The notes below the pieces were generated by a model. The model searched no databases and was not told where the DNA came from. It saw only the letters and a list, made by a program, of their open reading frames with translations. From Ashinkailepas kermadecensis (lineage: Eukaryota; Arthropoda; Thecostraca; Neolepadidae), in NCBI GenBank assembly GCA_034440615.1, contig JAOTOM010005129.1, positions 196,501 through 260,500 of the forward strand: DNA of 64,000 nucleotides, given 5' to 3'. Shown here in pieces: positions 1-11,181 of this stretch. The translations under genes and the position numbers were made by a program. The number at the start of each line of letters is the position of its first letter. The first letter of the stretch is position 1.

Positions 1-150
1 GTTGTGGGGCGTGTCATGTTGTGTCGTTAGTATGGGGCGCGTCACGTTGTGTCGTTGGTATGGGGCGTGTCCTGTTGTGTCGTTGGTATGGGGCGTGTCA
101 TGTTGTGTCGTCAGTATGGGGTGCGTCATGTTGTGTCGGTGTCACGTTGT
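1..150. repeat. 28-bp minisatellite, about 5 copies
   Basis: A unit containing tatggggcg followed by gttgtgtcgt recurs with a 28-base step (for example at 31, 59, 87 and 115). It lies in the intron just before the first visible Sema-2a exon and runs off the left edge of the window. Reading frames across it are repeat shadows. Confidence 0.85.
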
Positions 151-247
151 GTTGTTGACGTGCGGCGTATCCACCGCAGCCCACTGTGCTGCCGTGTGCT
201 GTGCCTACTGTCATGGCGAGTGACTCATTTCGCTGTTCCTACCGCAG

Positions 248-350
248 AGCCGAACTTTGTGGCGTCGTATGAAATCGGAGAGTATGTCTACTTCTTCTTC
301 CGCGAGACGGCGCTCGAGTACATCAACTGTGGCAAGGCCATATACTCCAG
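248..350 (+). CDS. Sema2a: Semaphorin-2a-like, visible exon 1 (Sema domain)
   Basis: This exon encodes about 34 residues of a secreted class-2 semaphorin, an axon-guidance ligand of plexin. The translation has the conserved motif EIGEYVYFFFRE followed by EYINCGKAIYSR, diagnostic of the Sema beta-propeller. The acceptor is tcctaccgcag (AG 246-247) and the donor is CTCCAG/gtgaga at 351. The exon starts in phase 1 (two bases complete a codon from an exon before the window) and ends in phase 2, matching the next exon, which completes AGA (Arg). Earlier exons with signal peptide and first propeller blades are outside the window. The family call is secure; the 2a class rests on the following exons. 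Confidence 0.93.
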
Positions 351-800
351 GTGAGATCTAGTCGGCCACATCAACTGTGGCAAGGCCATATACTCCAGGT
401 GAGATCTAGTCGGCCACATCAACTGTGGCAAGGTCATATACTCCAGGTGAGATCTAGTCGGCCACATCAACTGTGGCAAGGTCATATGCTCCAGATGAGA
501 TCTAGTCGGCCACATCAACTGTGGCAAGGCCATATACTCCAGGTGAGATCTAGTCGGCCACATCAACTGTGGCAAGGTCATAAACTCCAGGTGAGATCTA
601 GTCGGCCACATCAACTGTGGCAAGGCCATATACTCCAGATGAGATCTAGTCGGCCACATCAACTGTGGCAAGGTCATATACTCCAGGTGAGATCTAGTCG
701 GCCACATCAACTGTGGCAAGGTCATATGCTCCAGATGAGATATAGTCGGCCACATCAACTGTGGCAAGGCCATATACTCCAGGTGAGATTTAGTCCGCCA
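351..800 (+). repeat. 48-bp tandem array made of exon-1 end plus splice donor
   Basis: The last 32 bases of exon 1 (acatcaactgtggcaagg through ctccag) plus a gtgagatctagtcggcc linker are repeated with an exact 48-base step. With the exon itself there are ten junction copies (donor positions after 350, 398, 446, 494, 542, 590, 638, 686, 734 and 782). Seven retain GT; those after 494, 638 and 734 read atgag. Continuing the exon frame past the first donor meets TGA at 352-354, so only the first donor gives an open protein. Open frames here on both strands are shadows, since 48 is a multiple of 3. Confidence 0.95.
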
Positions 801-819
801 TCGCATGTGCAACGGCGCA

Positions 820-2200
820 GACGGTGACGCGCTTTATTGGTGAGGTGTTCGCCTGCGAGCAATGGAGTCGCATACGCGAATTTGGAACTTGAGGTCGTGT
901 CGAATGCGTTGTCGTGACACCACACTGGAACTGCACTCGCTCGTTATTCAAACAGCGAGTGTCTGGCCGGCGCTCGTTATTTGCTGCGGTGAGCCCAGCT
1001 GGCCACTCGACAACTTCGTAGGATGTGCTGCTGCATTGGCGGGTCGTTAAGCGTACGATTATATACATACTGTTGGACTAGTTCACAATCAAATGGTGAC
1101 ATCACGAGATACGTCACAAGCTTTGATGTGTGATCCCGTTAAGCCATTTCAACAGCATTTTTCGAAGTGTATCCGTTTATTTTAATAGTTATCTTTTTAC
1201 GACATCCATGCTTTGTCCATGTCTGTGCTCTTGCCTGTGTTATATGCACATTTTTCGAGCATGTTATATCAAACACATGTGTCCATCGTGCTGGACAAAC
1301 CGCTGCCCTCCACATTACTCCGGTAGAACAGCTGTTTCATCGTATTCCTGTTGATACATATTTATCATCGTCATCCTTATTGGAAGCTGTGACTAGTCTT
1401 AGATTTATGCCTGGAGGTTGCACGGGTGGAAAATCCAGCTGGATCAAGCAAAATAAACAGCTTGTCGTGTTTGATTTAATAGGTGTTTTCATGTTCAGTT
1501 GAGTCGAGTTCACAGGCGGGATCGGGTTCTCTTGTTTTTTTGTTTTTTTGTTTGTTTTTTGTTTTGTAACTGTGCCGTTCAGTCATGACCCGAAAGTACC
1601 GATCTGTGAATGATGGTATTTCAGATCCACAACAGCATCACATCCCCATAACCATATCACACTGCACTTGCACCCCTCCCGCGGTCCCTCGTCTGCCCCT
1701 TTAATATATGCTTATCCGCCATCAATCTTTGTGATATCCACTTCATTGGCATGTCCCTTTCCGTCTCCTGTAATATCGTACTTTCTCGCAAGTTCCCACG
1801 TCTGTGGCTGCTGCCATGTTGCCTGCCGCCACGCCGTCGTGGTTCTGCCAGCTGACACCAGGGCGGCGCCATCGGCGCGGCGCGGCGCGGCGCGGCGCGG
1901 CCGGCGGCTTTGACCGACACGGCCTGGTCGGAGTCGCGCCGCCTCAATAGGCTAATTCGCCGCGCCTCCATTACGGACGGCACGCCACCTGTCCGTCGGA
2001 AGTGGCAGTCGCGGCGCTTTTCTGGCGACGGGGTCACGCATGGGATGGCGGTTGGCTGACCCGCCGCCGCTGCCTGAGAGGTCACGGGCGCCGGCCGGCC
2101 AGCCAGCGTCGTTGCAGGTTTCCGACGGGTGCGAGAGTTGGGGATTTCCGATTGGCCAGAGATCTCTGAGCACGTCGCGGCCGGACACAGGGCGCTTGTC
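820..2200. other. Sema-2a intron, no gene seen
   Basis: No conserved protein is seen on either strand. There is a T-rich homopolymer tract at about 1530-1565. A CpG-dense patch at about 1850-2110 contains a short cggcg run (about 1877-1905). Open frames on the minus strand over 1657-2461 are GC-driven and resemble no family I know. Confidence 0.5.
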
Positions 2201-2262
2201 TCTCGATGTTCGACGATGACACAGACGGGCGTGGAGACGCAGCAGTTGAACGCGCGCCGCAA

Positions 2263-2345
2263 CAGGCCTGCCGCCTGGGTCGACTGTTCTCGACGCGCCG
2301 CAACATGCCTGCCGCCTGGGTCGACTGTTTTCGACGCGCATGTTG
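2263..2345 (+). repeat. Short tandem duplication, about 41 bp x 2
   Basis: The segment ctgccgcctgggtcgactgt with flanking cgacgcgc occurs twice side by side. It is intronic with no coding role seen. Confidence 0.7.
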
Positions 2346-2739
2346 GGAACCGACTGTGCGCGTGCTCCGGTTACGAGAGAATCGCATGCGAAGCGACAGT
2401 GCGTCGGCAATGGCGGCTGCTTATCACTGAACGAACAACAGCGTGATAACACGAGCAGCACGTGATGAGGCCGTCGGCAACGTCAATACGCCATCGTCCA
2501 CGCTATTCGCATCGTCCGCAAGCTCGTCACCAAGGCGAAGAGCATGTTCTGGCGCCGACCTGTAGCTGCGCTAATCGGCGGCTGGCCGCATTATTGCGGC
2601 GTACTCAGCGTCAAGTGCCGGCCATTGTTCAGTCCGGTTTCTCACGAATCATGCCAATCGTCACGATATTTCGTGGGACGTCATGGTGTTTGGCCGAGTT
2701 GAGCTGTGGTCTGTGGTGCTGAATATCGCGTGTGCTTAT

Positions 2740-3446
2740 GTGATGGTCTCTTGCAGAGTGGCTCGTGTGTGGTCATGTGATTGTCTGTTGCAGAAAGACT
2801 CGTGTGTAGTCATGCAATCGTCTGTGGATCGTGTTTGGCTATGTGATTGTTTGTTGCAGAGTGGCTAGTGTGTGGTCATGCAATTGTTGCAGAGTGGCTC
2901 ATGTGTGATTCTTTGATTGTCTCCTGAGGAAAGGCTCGTATGTGGTCATGTGATTGTCTGTTGGAGTGGCTCATGTGTGATTAGGTGATGGTCTTTTGGA
3001 GTGGCTCGTACGATGTGTGTGTGTGGCTCTAGTGGCTCATGTGATGGTCTTTTGGAGTGGCTCATGTGTGATTAGGTGATTGTCTTTTGGAGTGGCTCGA
3101 TTGATGCGAGTGTGTGGCTCTAGTGGCTCATGTGTGGTCATATGGTGGTCTGTTGGAGTAGCTTGTAAGTGGTTATGTGATGGCCTGTTGCAGAGTGGCT
3201 CATGTTTGGTTAGGTGATGGTCTGTTGGAGTGGCTCATGTTTGGTTAGGTGATGGTCTGTTGGGGTAGCTTGTATGTGGTTATGTGATGGCCTGTTGCAG
3301 AGTGGCTCATGTTTGGTTAGGTGATGGTCTGTTGGAGTGGCTCATGTTTGGTTAGGTGATGGCCTGTTGCAGAGTGGCTCATGTTTGGTTAGGTGATGGT
3401 CTGTTGCAGAGTGGCTCATGTGTGCTTCTTTGATCCTCTGTTGCAG
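2740..3446 (+). repeat. Acceptor-bearing minisatellite upstream of Sema-2a exon 2
   Basis: About 18 degenerate units of 34-38 bases consist of gtggctcatgtttggttagg plus tgatggtctgttgcaga. The last unit is the real acceptor of exon 2 (ctgttgcag/AGTGGCTCGTG), so each full unit carries a ttgcag acceptor and the first 8-12 exon bases. Intact ttgcag copies can be seen at about 2754, 2788, 2856, 2885, 3189, 3294, 3367 and 3405, before the true one at 3441. Several units have lost cag (tgttggagtggc). Confidence 0.88.
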
Positions 3447-3574
3447 AGTGGCTCGTGTGTGCAAGAAGGATACGGGCGGAAAGAATATCCTGAATCAGAA
3501 CTGGGCTACGTACATCAAGGCGCGCCTCAACTGCTCCATCCCCGGGGAGTTCCCCTTCTACTTCAACGAAATCC
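3447..3574 (+). CDS. Sema2a: Semaphorin-2a-like, exon 2 (Sema domain)
   Basis: The exon translates to [13 protein letters not shown], then an [20 protein letters not shown] block and YFNEI, a near match to the arthropod Sema-2a signature. The acceptor AG is at 3445-3446, after a run of repeated pseudo-acceptors, and the donor is ATCC/gtgagt at 3575. The phase is one base in and one base out. The first base completes the Arg codon begun by exon 1, and the last C plus AG of exon 3 gives Gln. The cysteines in VC and NC belong to the Sema-domain disulphide set. Confidence 0.96.
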
Positions 3575-3902
3575 GTGAGTTTATTGTGCGGTCGTGTGCG
3601 TTGTGTCACGTGCTTCATTGCGTGATATATACTCGTATGTGTGAACTGGTGATCAATTTGCGGCCGATCATCTGCCCTTATCACCATCAACGTCAATGTC
3701 ACTGTTCCCTCACAGTAATGAACATATTTCACCACTGTCGCTACCGCCAATGTCATTATCGTCATCGTCACCGCCGTCGGCACCGCTACTGCTACCACCG
3801 TCACCGTAATCGTCACTGCCACCACCACCGCCACGAAATCCTCTACATCTACCTGAAGTGTCGCAGTCGGAGCTATCACTGGAATTTATCGGCGCGGCGA
3901 TC

Positions 3903-4124
3903 GGATCCCGATGTAGCTGGCAGTGTACTGTTTACCATTTAATCCCGATGTAGCTGGCAGTGTACTGTTTACCATTGGATCTCGATGTAGCTGGCAGTGT
4001 ACTGTTTACCATTGAATCCCGATGTAGCTGGCAGTGTACTGTTTACCATTGGATCCCGATGTAGCTGACAGTGTACTGTTTACGATGGGATCCCGATGTG
4101 GCTGGCGGTGTGCTGCCGACGATC
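3903..4124 (+). repeat. 37-bp minisatellite, about 6 copies
   Basis: The unit gatcccgatgtagctggcag plus tgtactgtttaccattg is 37 bases long and repeats from 3903, with starts near 3940, 3977, 4014, 4051 and 4088. It lies in the intron after exon 2 and does not reach the splice site. The preceding 3660-3850 stretch is rich in cac/cgt triplets. Confidence 0.9.
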
Positions 4125-4129
4125 GCTGC

Positions 4130-5290
4130 CTGCCCGGTCAGCTGGCGCGCGTCGTGTGCGTGGCGCGGCGCAGTTATCGCCGCCAATGGTGGTCTGCAGC
4201 GGGCCGGCTGCAGTCAGCTGCAGTCGGCGGCGGCTCCAGCCATCTGGCCTGCCCTGTAATGTGTGCTGACTGCCAGACACCGGCACTCAGGACGCGTCGT
4301 CGTCGCGAGCTCGCAGCCCCCGCCCCTCGGCGATTTTCCCGGACAGGCACGTGCTGGCACCCCCTCGCTCAGTTCCGGAAAGCATGTATTTTCCGCTACA
4401 GGCCTGACGCACTCCGCCGCATGTGATGGACGGAGGCCCGCATGCGTCGGCCCAGGCCGGAGATGGGCGCAGGAGGCGCACGACAGGTGCCCCGACCGCC
4501 CGGGTGTGAACACCTCAAAATCCTAGGACTGGCGGCGGCGGCGGCCCGGGAGCAGCGCCGACCCGACCCGGCACGCGCTCGCGGCCGGCGGCTGAAGACG
4601 CTTGCGTGCGTCGTCCGTGTCATGCCTGCGCGGGACTGGCACGGCCGTCGAGGGCCGCACGGCGCGGTGACGTGGCACCGGCCGGGCGGCGCCCGCTCGC
4701 CGGCACCAGGTCGGACGGGCTGGCGCGCGGCCGCCGTGTGGTCGGGCCGTTTCCAGCGGTCGGCGGCGGCGCACGCGGTCGTGCCCTGTGTGGCGGCCGT
4801 TAGCCGGCGGCGGCCCGGTCGGCCCGGCGCCGGTTATCGTGGCCGCCGGCCGATTGCGGGTCGTTACGCGGCGCCGCCGGGCCGTCGGTGTACCGGGCCG
4901 GCGGCCGTGGCGCCGCATCGATCTGGCCGCCGGACACGATCGGAATCGCGCCGCCGCCCAGCCGGCTGGCTTTGCTGAGCAAGGTTTGCAATTGTGGCTT
5001 CGCGCGACCGGCTTCGCGACTGCGGCTTCGCTGAGCGGGTCGGAACTGCGGCTTTGCGCGACCGGCTTCGGAATCGCGGCGGTGCAGAACAAGCTTTGGA
5101 ATCGCGCCGCTGCCCGGCGAGCTTAGGAATCGCGCCTGTGCGCAGCGAGCTTCGGAATCACTGCTCGTGAAGTCGGCTTTGGAATCGCCACTCGCCGTGG
5201 CGGCATTCGAAATCGCGGCTCTGTGCAGCGAAGTTGCGAGTGCTATATATTCTCTGCGGCTCGGTATCGGCGCCACGTAACAGCCACACG
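4130..5290. other. CpG-dense intronic block with degenerate repeats
   Basis: The block is strongly GC- and CpG-rich, especially 4440-4960. From about 4975 to 5240 a loose repeat of roughly 30 bases (gcttcggaatcgc, gcagcgagcttcggaatc) recurs. Open frames on both strands are composition-driven: low complexity, rich in Arg, Gly, Ala and Pro, with no recognisable domain. It could be a CpG island or an internal promoter, but nothing in the sequence shows this. Confidence 0.45.
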
Positions 5291-5832
5291 GCCCGTAGTA
5301 CGGCTCTCGAGCCGCGTATAATCAGAGCACCGTCTCTCTATTTACGGTCTTTCATACTCCGAGTGCGCGGCCTCGTCCAGTCGTCCTGAATCCGAATGGT
5401 GCCGCTCGCCGGTAGCGGCGGCCGGCTCGCCGGGACGGGACAAAAACACGCACATCGTGGCTCGATCCTCTACCGACGCTCCCGTAATTGCTGCTCCATT
5501 CACCTGTATCGGGCCACACGCCGGCATTTGCCGCTTTGTTGCCTGCAATCAATTACCGGTAATTGCATCGAGAGGTCCGCCTGATTCACGAAACGCTCCC
5601 GTCGAATGGCGATGGACACCGCCCATTGCAGCAACTGGATTTGTTGCGATTGATTTCTGAGAATCGGTGCACCGGTCGCCGACCGACTCTGGGCCGTACC
5701 GTAACGTGAATGCACGTGTGAAGAGCCGTGAGCTGCGGAACTTCGCCACACACCGTGATCCCGGCACGGTAAGCGGTACGGTCGCTCAGCTGACGCTTTA
5801 TGGTTGTTCTGAGTGGGTCGGTGTGCTTGCAG

Positions 5833-5945
5833 AGTCGATCTACAAGGTGCCTGGCGACGACACACAGTTCTATGCGGTCTTCACCACGTCGATGAATGGG
5901 CTGATGGGCTCTGCTGTCTGCTCGTTCACCCTGAGGGACATCCAG
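5833..5945 (+). CDS. Sema2a: Semaphorin-2a-like, exon 3 (Sema domain)
   Basis: This exon encodes SIYKVPGDDTQFYAVFTTSM, then NGLMGSAVCSFTLRDIQ. The VFTTSxNGLxGSAVCSF block is typical of Sema-2a and carries a structural cysteine. The acceptor is gtgcttgcag (AG 5831-5832) and the donor is ATCCAG/gtacgt at 5946. It begins with two bases that complete Gln and ends in phase 0. The phase agrees with both neighbours. Confidence 0.95.
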
Positions 5946-6298
5946 GTACGTTGTGTAATTTTGTACGGCGTCCCGGCAGCGCTGAGTTGTCATTTCCTGT
6001 ATTCAGGCGGCGTTTTAGTTATGCATCCCGTTGCGTGTTTCTAGCTTGGGGCGCTAGCGATTTAGCATTTGTTCTAGTTGTCTACTTGTGGTGGGTTTCC
6101 GACAGATTATGCTGGCGGAAGCCACGCTTGTCGTGCCACCGTGTTGCCTTGTTCTTGATCTGTCCCATTTGCGTAATGCACCACAGTATGTGAAGTTGAT
6201 CGTGATAGCGAGTAGAGTAAGCACTACAGTAATCCACACCGAATACCATTCGGGTATGCTGTGTGTTAACACCGAGACGTTCGATTTTGATGTGTGCC

Positions 6299-6536
6299 CT
6301 TGTCCTCATGGAGGACGTCCGGTCGTGTTCTGTGTCCATGTCACCATGGAGGAGGTTAAGTTGTGTTGTGTTCCCATGTCACCATGGAGGATCTTCAGTT
6401 GTGCTGTATATCCATGTCGCCATGGTGAGCATTCAGTCGTGCTCTGCGCCCATGTCACCCTGGATGACATTCAGTTGTGCTCTGTGTCCATGTCACCATG
6501 GAGGACGTTCAGTGGTGCTGTGTATCCATGTGACTT
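6299..6536 (+). repeat. 38-bp minisatellite, 6-7 copies
   Basis: The core catgtcaccatggaggac followed by ttcagttgtgctctgtgtc repeats every 38 bases (catg at 6337, 6375, 6413, 6451, 6489 and 6527). It is about 350 bases into the intron after exon 3 and does not include the junction. Copies contain NcoI-like ccatgg palindromes. Confidence 0.9.
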
Positions 6537-6539
6537 GTC

Positions 6540-9500
6540 CTGCACCGTTAATTGCCTTTGACCAGGCGAAGCATGCCGTGAGCCTGCGCTACTATGAACA
6601 GCATACATTGCTATAAGTGCGCTGTTCGAGTGGTGTTCGTCGAAAATTTAACCCGCCTTGTTCCGATTACAGGAAGGCGTTGTTTTCGTTATGTGAACTT
6701 ATACTTGGAACGGAAAGCATAACTCTTCTGATATTTTCATTGCTCTCATCAGGCAAGCCATAGAGCGCTATTAAACGAAACGTCGTCGCCGAAACAGGCT
6801 ACTTAAGTGCAGCATCAAAGATGCTCCATTATGTTCAGAGCAATTATTGTCACGTCGGCTCATGGCATTCCCTACATTTCCTTTGATGTTCGGCAGGAAT
6901 TGTCCCTGTCCGTGTGTATATTATTTCAGCGGCGTCGGGTGCAACTGCCCTTCACCGCTATTTTCGTCTCGCCATGAGATTCATCGTGTATCAAACCAAA
7001 GCAAGTAGAGTATGCGTCTGCAATTTCCAGCGACGACACATGGTGCGATCTATCTACGTAACCAGTCGCCCTCGGTGGTATGGTGTTATGACGTCACTGT
7101 GACGTAGTCGGACCGTGTTGGTGATGTGCTTCGGCGAGGTGACCTCGTGGCCCGGACGCGCGGAGCGGCGCCGGCAGGGCCGTACAATGGCGCCGGGTAC
7201 ACGTGTTGGCCCGCGGTGCCGGTGAGACGCCGTGACCGACCCGGGCGCGCCGAGCGGTGTCGGTAGAGCCTCACAGTGCGGCCGTCCCCGGTACACGTGT
7301 TGGGCCGGCGTGGCATGGCAGACGTGACGCATCAATATTTAACGACGCGGCCCGGCCGGCTGGCGGCGGCCGTCAATGTTTGATCGCGGGAGACGTGCCT
7401 GACCTTCCGACGCGGGTCGGCGTGCCAGCGTGACCGGGCGGCTCGCCGACCTCCCGCCGACCTTCTGCCGACGCCCCGCCGACCCGCGCCATCCATCGTC
7501 TGCCGACTTTGGAAGTGCTGCAATCTGCCGATCTGCAATTGACTTCTTTCCCTCTGGGTATCCACTGACGCTTGGGGTTTCTGCAAACATCCGGGATCTT
7601 CGCCGACTTCTGAGATGTCTACCAGCCTGCGATAGCATCTACTGCCGCTGGCAACATCTGCTAGTCTCCGCGAGTTCTACTTGCCATGCATCACCAACTG
7701 GCGATTGCATGGTTCCAATGACCTCTGGGGATACCTGCTCACCTCTGTAACTGGGCGACCACCAGGATAACACGTCATCCTCCAAGAGCACTGCCTGACC
7801 ACTTAAATCACGCCCACCTGTACTGCGCTCTTAACGTCCGTGGCCTCTCGAGACACGGATCGTTCTCGCGTCCTCTCGCGTGTGGTACTGTAGGGGTGGC
7901 GGCTCTGCCGTCGGTGGGGTGTGGGGGGGGGGGCTTCAGTGGCTTGGCGGGTGTGGCGGGTGTTTCGGTGTGTGTCTGGGGAAGCTGCGTGTGTGAGGTG
8001 TGTGAGGTGGGAGTGCTGATGAGAGTGTGCAAGGTAAGGCTAACCAAGCCTAACTGGAACTGATTCGATTGAACTATGGGGCTTCTGAACTATTTGGGCT
8101 TTATTTTAACTGAGACTGCACTTTAACAAGGCTGAACATGGGCTGACTCTAGATTTAGGTAGGGCTAAGTATCTGCTTTTCTGCTATGCCTGTGTCAGGG
8201 ATGTGTTGTGCTGTGTTTCCCCGCCACCTCCACCACACATTCCCCAAACCCCAGCCGGCTTGATGTTGTTTGAGCTACCGTCCCTAACACGAATTTATAT
8301 GTGTGCGAGGTCAAAGTTTTGGGAACACCATGGTAATTGAGTGCTTCTAGCCAAATTATAAAGATTACGTTGTATTTAGAAAATTAATGAGAATGCAATT
8401 TGCCCTTGGTTTCACTGAAATGACCCGAGATGGGACTTTTGGATGCTAATAGTAGTATAATTTTGTGCAATGTTCCACTCGAAATAGGTGTCTGTGATTG
8501 AGCCCCAAGTGGCTTCCGCTGGTCCTTAAAGCTACCTAAAGCACATTCATTCTCCTCATTTACTTCACATTCGCTCGTCCCATTCATTCTATCCTTATTA
8601 ATTAATGAAATACTTGGTCCCCAAATTTGGCTCCCTCCCCCCCCTCAGCGGTACACAAACACATATATCGACAGACCATTGCTCTTTTTGTGGTAGATTG
8701 GCCGAATATGTAAATATTCCACTGCCATCATAGCTGGCCTCGCCATTATTGACAGTGTTCCTCGCCTGGATGACGGCTTAACTGCCAAGACGGGGGCTCA
8801 TCGTACTGGCTCCGAGGGCTTATACAAGTGCTCTGGTATCTTTGACTAACATACCTAGCCTTAAAAAATCAGTCGATGCCGCACCGGGCCTTATTCGCCG
8901 TATACTGATACTATGCGACCAGGTGAACGTGTTCGCGAGCGGGCACGGATCCCTACCACGTTGGGCACGTCCCCTGGCCGTCTTTATAACCTAGCCTGCC
9001 CTACCCTTTCAGCCTCGGGGCTTATGGCACGCCAAACCTGTCCGAACGTTCCCCCGCCCCGAAACGCTACACGGCTCCGTGTCCAAACGTATAGCGAACG
9101 GGGGGCGGACTCACGACCGTGCAATGTTTTGCCTTACCCTATTGTTCGGCGCCAAACTCGACGGACGCAAGGTGGGGCTCGACAGCCCATCCGACCTGCA
9201 TACTGTGCCCGCCCCCATCTGTACCCCTGGATCACAGAGGCCAGCGGGATTTCGCAGTCAAAGAACCAGAGCATGTGCTTAATGCCCCCCCCCCGAAGTG
9301 TACGGTCATCGCACCCCTTCTCGCAATCCGACATCATCCAGACGTAGATCATATAGGTAAATATAAGCAACATTAATATTCTAGTCAAGTTAAAAACTGG
9401 CTTTGACACTCATTACCCTTACCCGGGAACGTTCAGTCCATAGGAGAACGGCTCGCAGGTCGACTGCCTCGCTTGTAAATTTACTTCATATAACAATGTT

Positions 9501-9670
9501 ACTCCTTAGGCAAATATGAAACATCATGTGAACATCATCTCTTGTGTTCAGGTAAAGTACACACGGTACTTACTATCTATACCTACTTGTCGGCTGTTGG
9601 TCACCCGGTCAGGGCGAACAGCGCGGCGCGCACCCCTCAGCGCCCGCGGCACGGCCGCCATTTCTGCTCT
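6540..9670. other. Sema-2a intron 3, no gene seen
   Basis: No conserved protein or RNA gene was recognised. A CpG-rich part lies at 7140-7330, with two related gtacacgtgttggcc segments near 7197 and 7291. A g-homopolymer lies at about 7921-7933, and a c-rich tract at about 8637-8643. The remainder is AT-mixed unique DNA. Confidence 0.4.
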
Positions 9671-9678
9671 AGACGTAA

Positions 9679-9913
9679 ATACCCTCCCCTCCGTGCACCT
9701 GATCGCCGAGGTATCTACTACGCCCGCGTCGCTTCGGGAGGGTCGTATTCCTTACGTCATCCATTGTCGTTAGTTTCCCCAAGGAGGGTCGCTGACTCGG
9801 CCATCGGCTTCTAACCCCAATGCCATCTGATTTACATACCCAATGCCCTCCCCTCCGTCCACCTGATCGCCGAGGTATTTACTACGCTACCGTTCTGGGA
9901 GGGTCGTATTCCT
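9679..9913 (+). repeat. Direct duplication of about 73 bp
   Basis: Two copies of a segment containing cacctgatcgccgaggtat and gggagggtcgtattcct lie at 9679-9752 and 9843-9913, about 165 bases apart. They are diverged by several substitutions and one small deletion. The nature of the element is unknown. Confidence 0.75.
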
Positions 9914-10339
9914 GTCACCTCTAATCCTGCACGTCAAAGGCTGGGCAACTGCTCCGTGTTACTGCTGATGCCACCACAGAATTTATATGCATAATCTAAT
10001 ATATTTACATTTATATACACCGCTTCCCATTACGCCCACGCACTGCTTACACACACATTACTCGCCATCTCAATCCTTGCACGCGATACACTCCCTCCGC
10101 GACGCATTTCCTCCGCGACACACTCCCTCCGCGACACATTCCCTCCCCACCCTGAATTTATCCCTGAATATTTGGTCCCTCCCATAAAACAGGTCGCCCC
10201 TTTCAGTAAGTGAATGACGTTGAGGGGACAGAAGCTGGGTGATATAACTTAGGTTTGTTCGGAAAGGTTTGGGAAAGAGGAAGACATGTCGCCCTCCAGC
10301 CGTCGTCACTCTCCGCCGCCCGGCACTTCATTTCACGTC

Positions 10340-10460
10340 TGCCTCCATTTAAGTGAGTGTGAGAGTCCGTGAGAGTGAGAGAGAGATCTTGAGCGAGAGA
10401 GACCGTCCGAGAGCGAGAGTCCGAGAGAGATTGTCCCAGAGAGAGTGAGAGCCTTTCAGG
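10340..10460 (+). repeat. Purine-rich GA tract
   Basis: A stretch of gagagtgagagagagat-type sequence is nearly all purine except for scattered c and t. It is a simple, imperfect GA repeat inside intron 3 with no coding role visible. Confidence 0.7.
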
Positions 10461-11057
10461 CTGCCAGGTTTTCTTCCCTCGCTCTGGCTCCGCCTTCCAC
10501 CACTCTCCGGCCACTCTCAGGGCTCCGGATTGTGTTCTTCTTCTTGATTGGTAGGAATTGTTTTCTTCCCCTTAGGTCGTGTGTATGGTGAAGCCGCCTG
10601 GGGCTGTCAGGACGGTCTGCCGGGGTCTAGAATCTTCACCGAGGTCACGGCTGGCCGGCCTTTCTCCTTATGTCGATCGGGATCGGCTTGTCATGAGAAC
10701 ATTCTTGTTGTTGACTGGTTGGGACGGGGTAGCGGGCCAGAACGAGGTGATTAGCCCGGGTTCGGGGCTTAATTGTTCCAGAGTTTTCGCTCCCGCCATT
10801 AATCCGCACAGGTGCGCGCTGGTCGGGTCCAGTCGGGCGGATAAAAAAAACACGCAGTGAGAAGGGACAGCTGGTGGCTGGGATCTGACCCGGTGATCCT
10901 AGGTTAGGTCTTGCCGCCTGGCCGGGTATGAAAATATTGAAAATTGCATGCCGAAAAAAATGTAAGCTTTCTTACAGTACCACCACCAGGTGAGCGCCAC
11001 GACCGCGGCCGACCTTAGGCTCGTGGCCAGCCTGCTGACCGGACGTCTTGTCCTCAG

Positions 11058-11181
11058 CGGGCGTTCGACGGCAAGTTCAAGGAGCAGAAGACGTCCAGTT
11101 CGGCGTGGCTGCCCGTGAGCCGCTCGTCGGTGCCGCAGCCGCGGCCGGGCCGGTGTGTCAACGACACCCAGACACTGCCAG
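11058..11181 (+). CDS. Sema2a: Semaphorin-2a-like, exon 4 (Sema domain)
   Basis: The exon encodes RAFDGKFKEQKTSSSAWLPV, then SRSSVPQPRPGRCVNDTQTLP. This matches the GKFKEQ ... SAWLPV ... VPxPRPGxCVNDT run of Sema-2a. The acceptor is tgtcctcag (AG 11056-11057), and the first donor is CTGCCAG/gtgagc at 11182. Phase 0 in, one base out, and the next exon supplies AC to make Asp. Ten further identical donors follow in the array, all in the same phase, so the real 3' boundary may vary; this entry uses the shortest form. Confidence 0.94.

Noticed and set aside
351..800. CRISPR-like regular repeats
   Set aside because: The units are directly contiguous without unique spacers, contain coding and splice sequence, and sit in a eukaryotic intron.
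4442..5276. Several overlapping Arg/Ala-rich open frames in the CpG-dense block
   Set aside because: They occur on both strands at once, are low in complexity and show no domain, as expected from high GC content.
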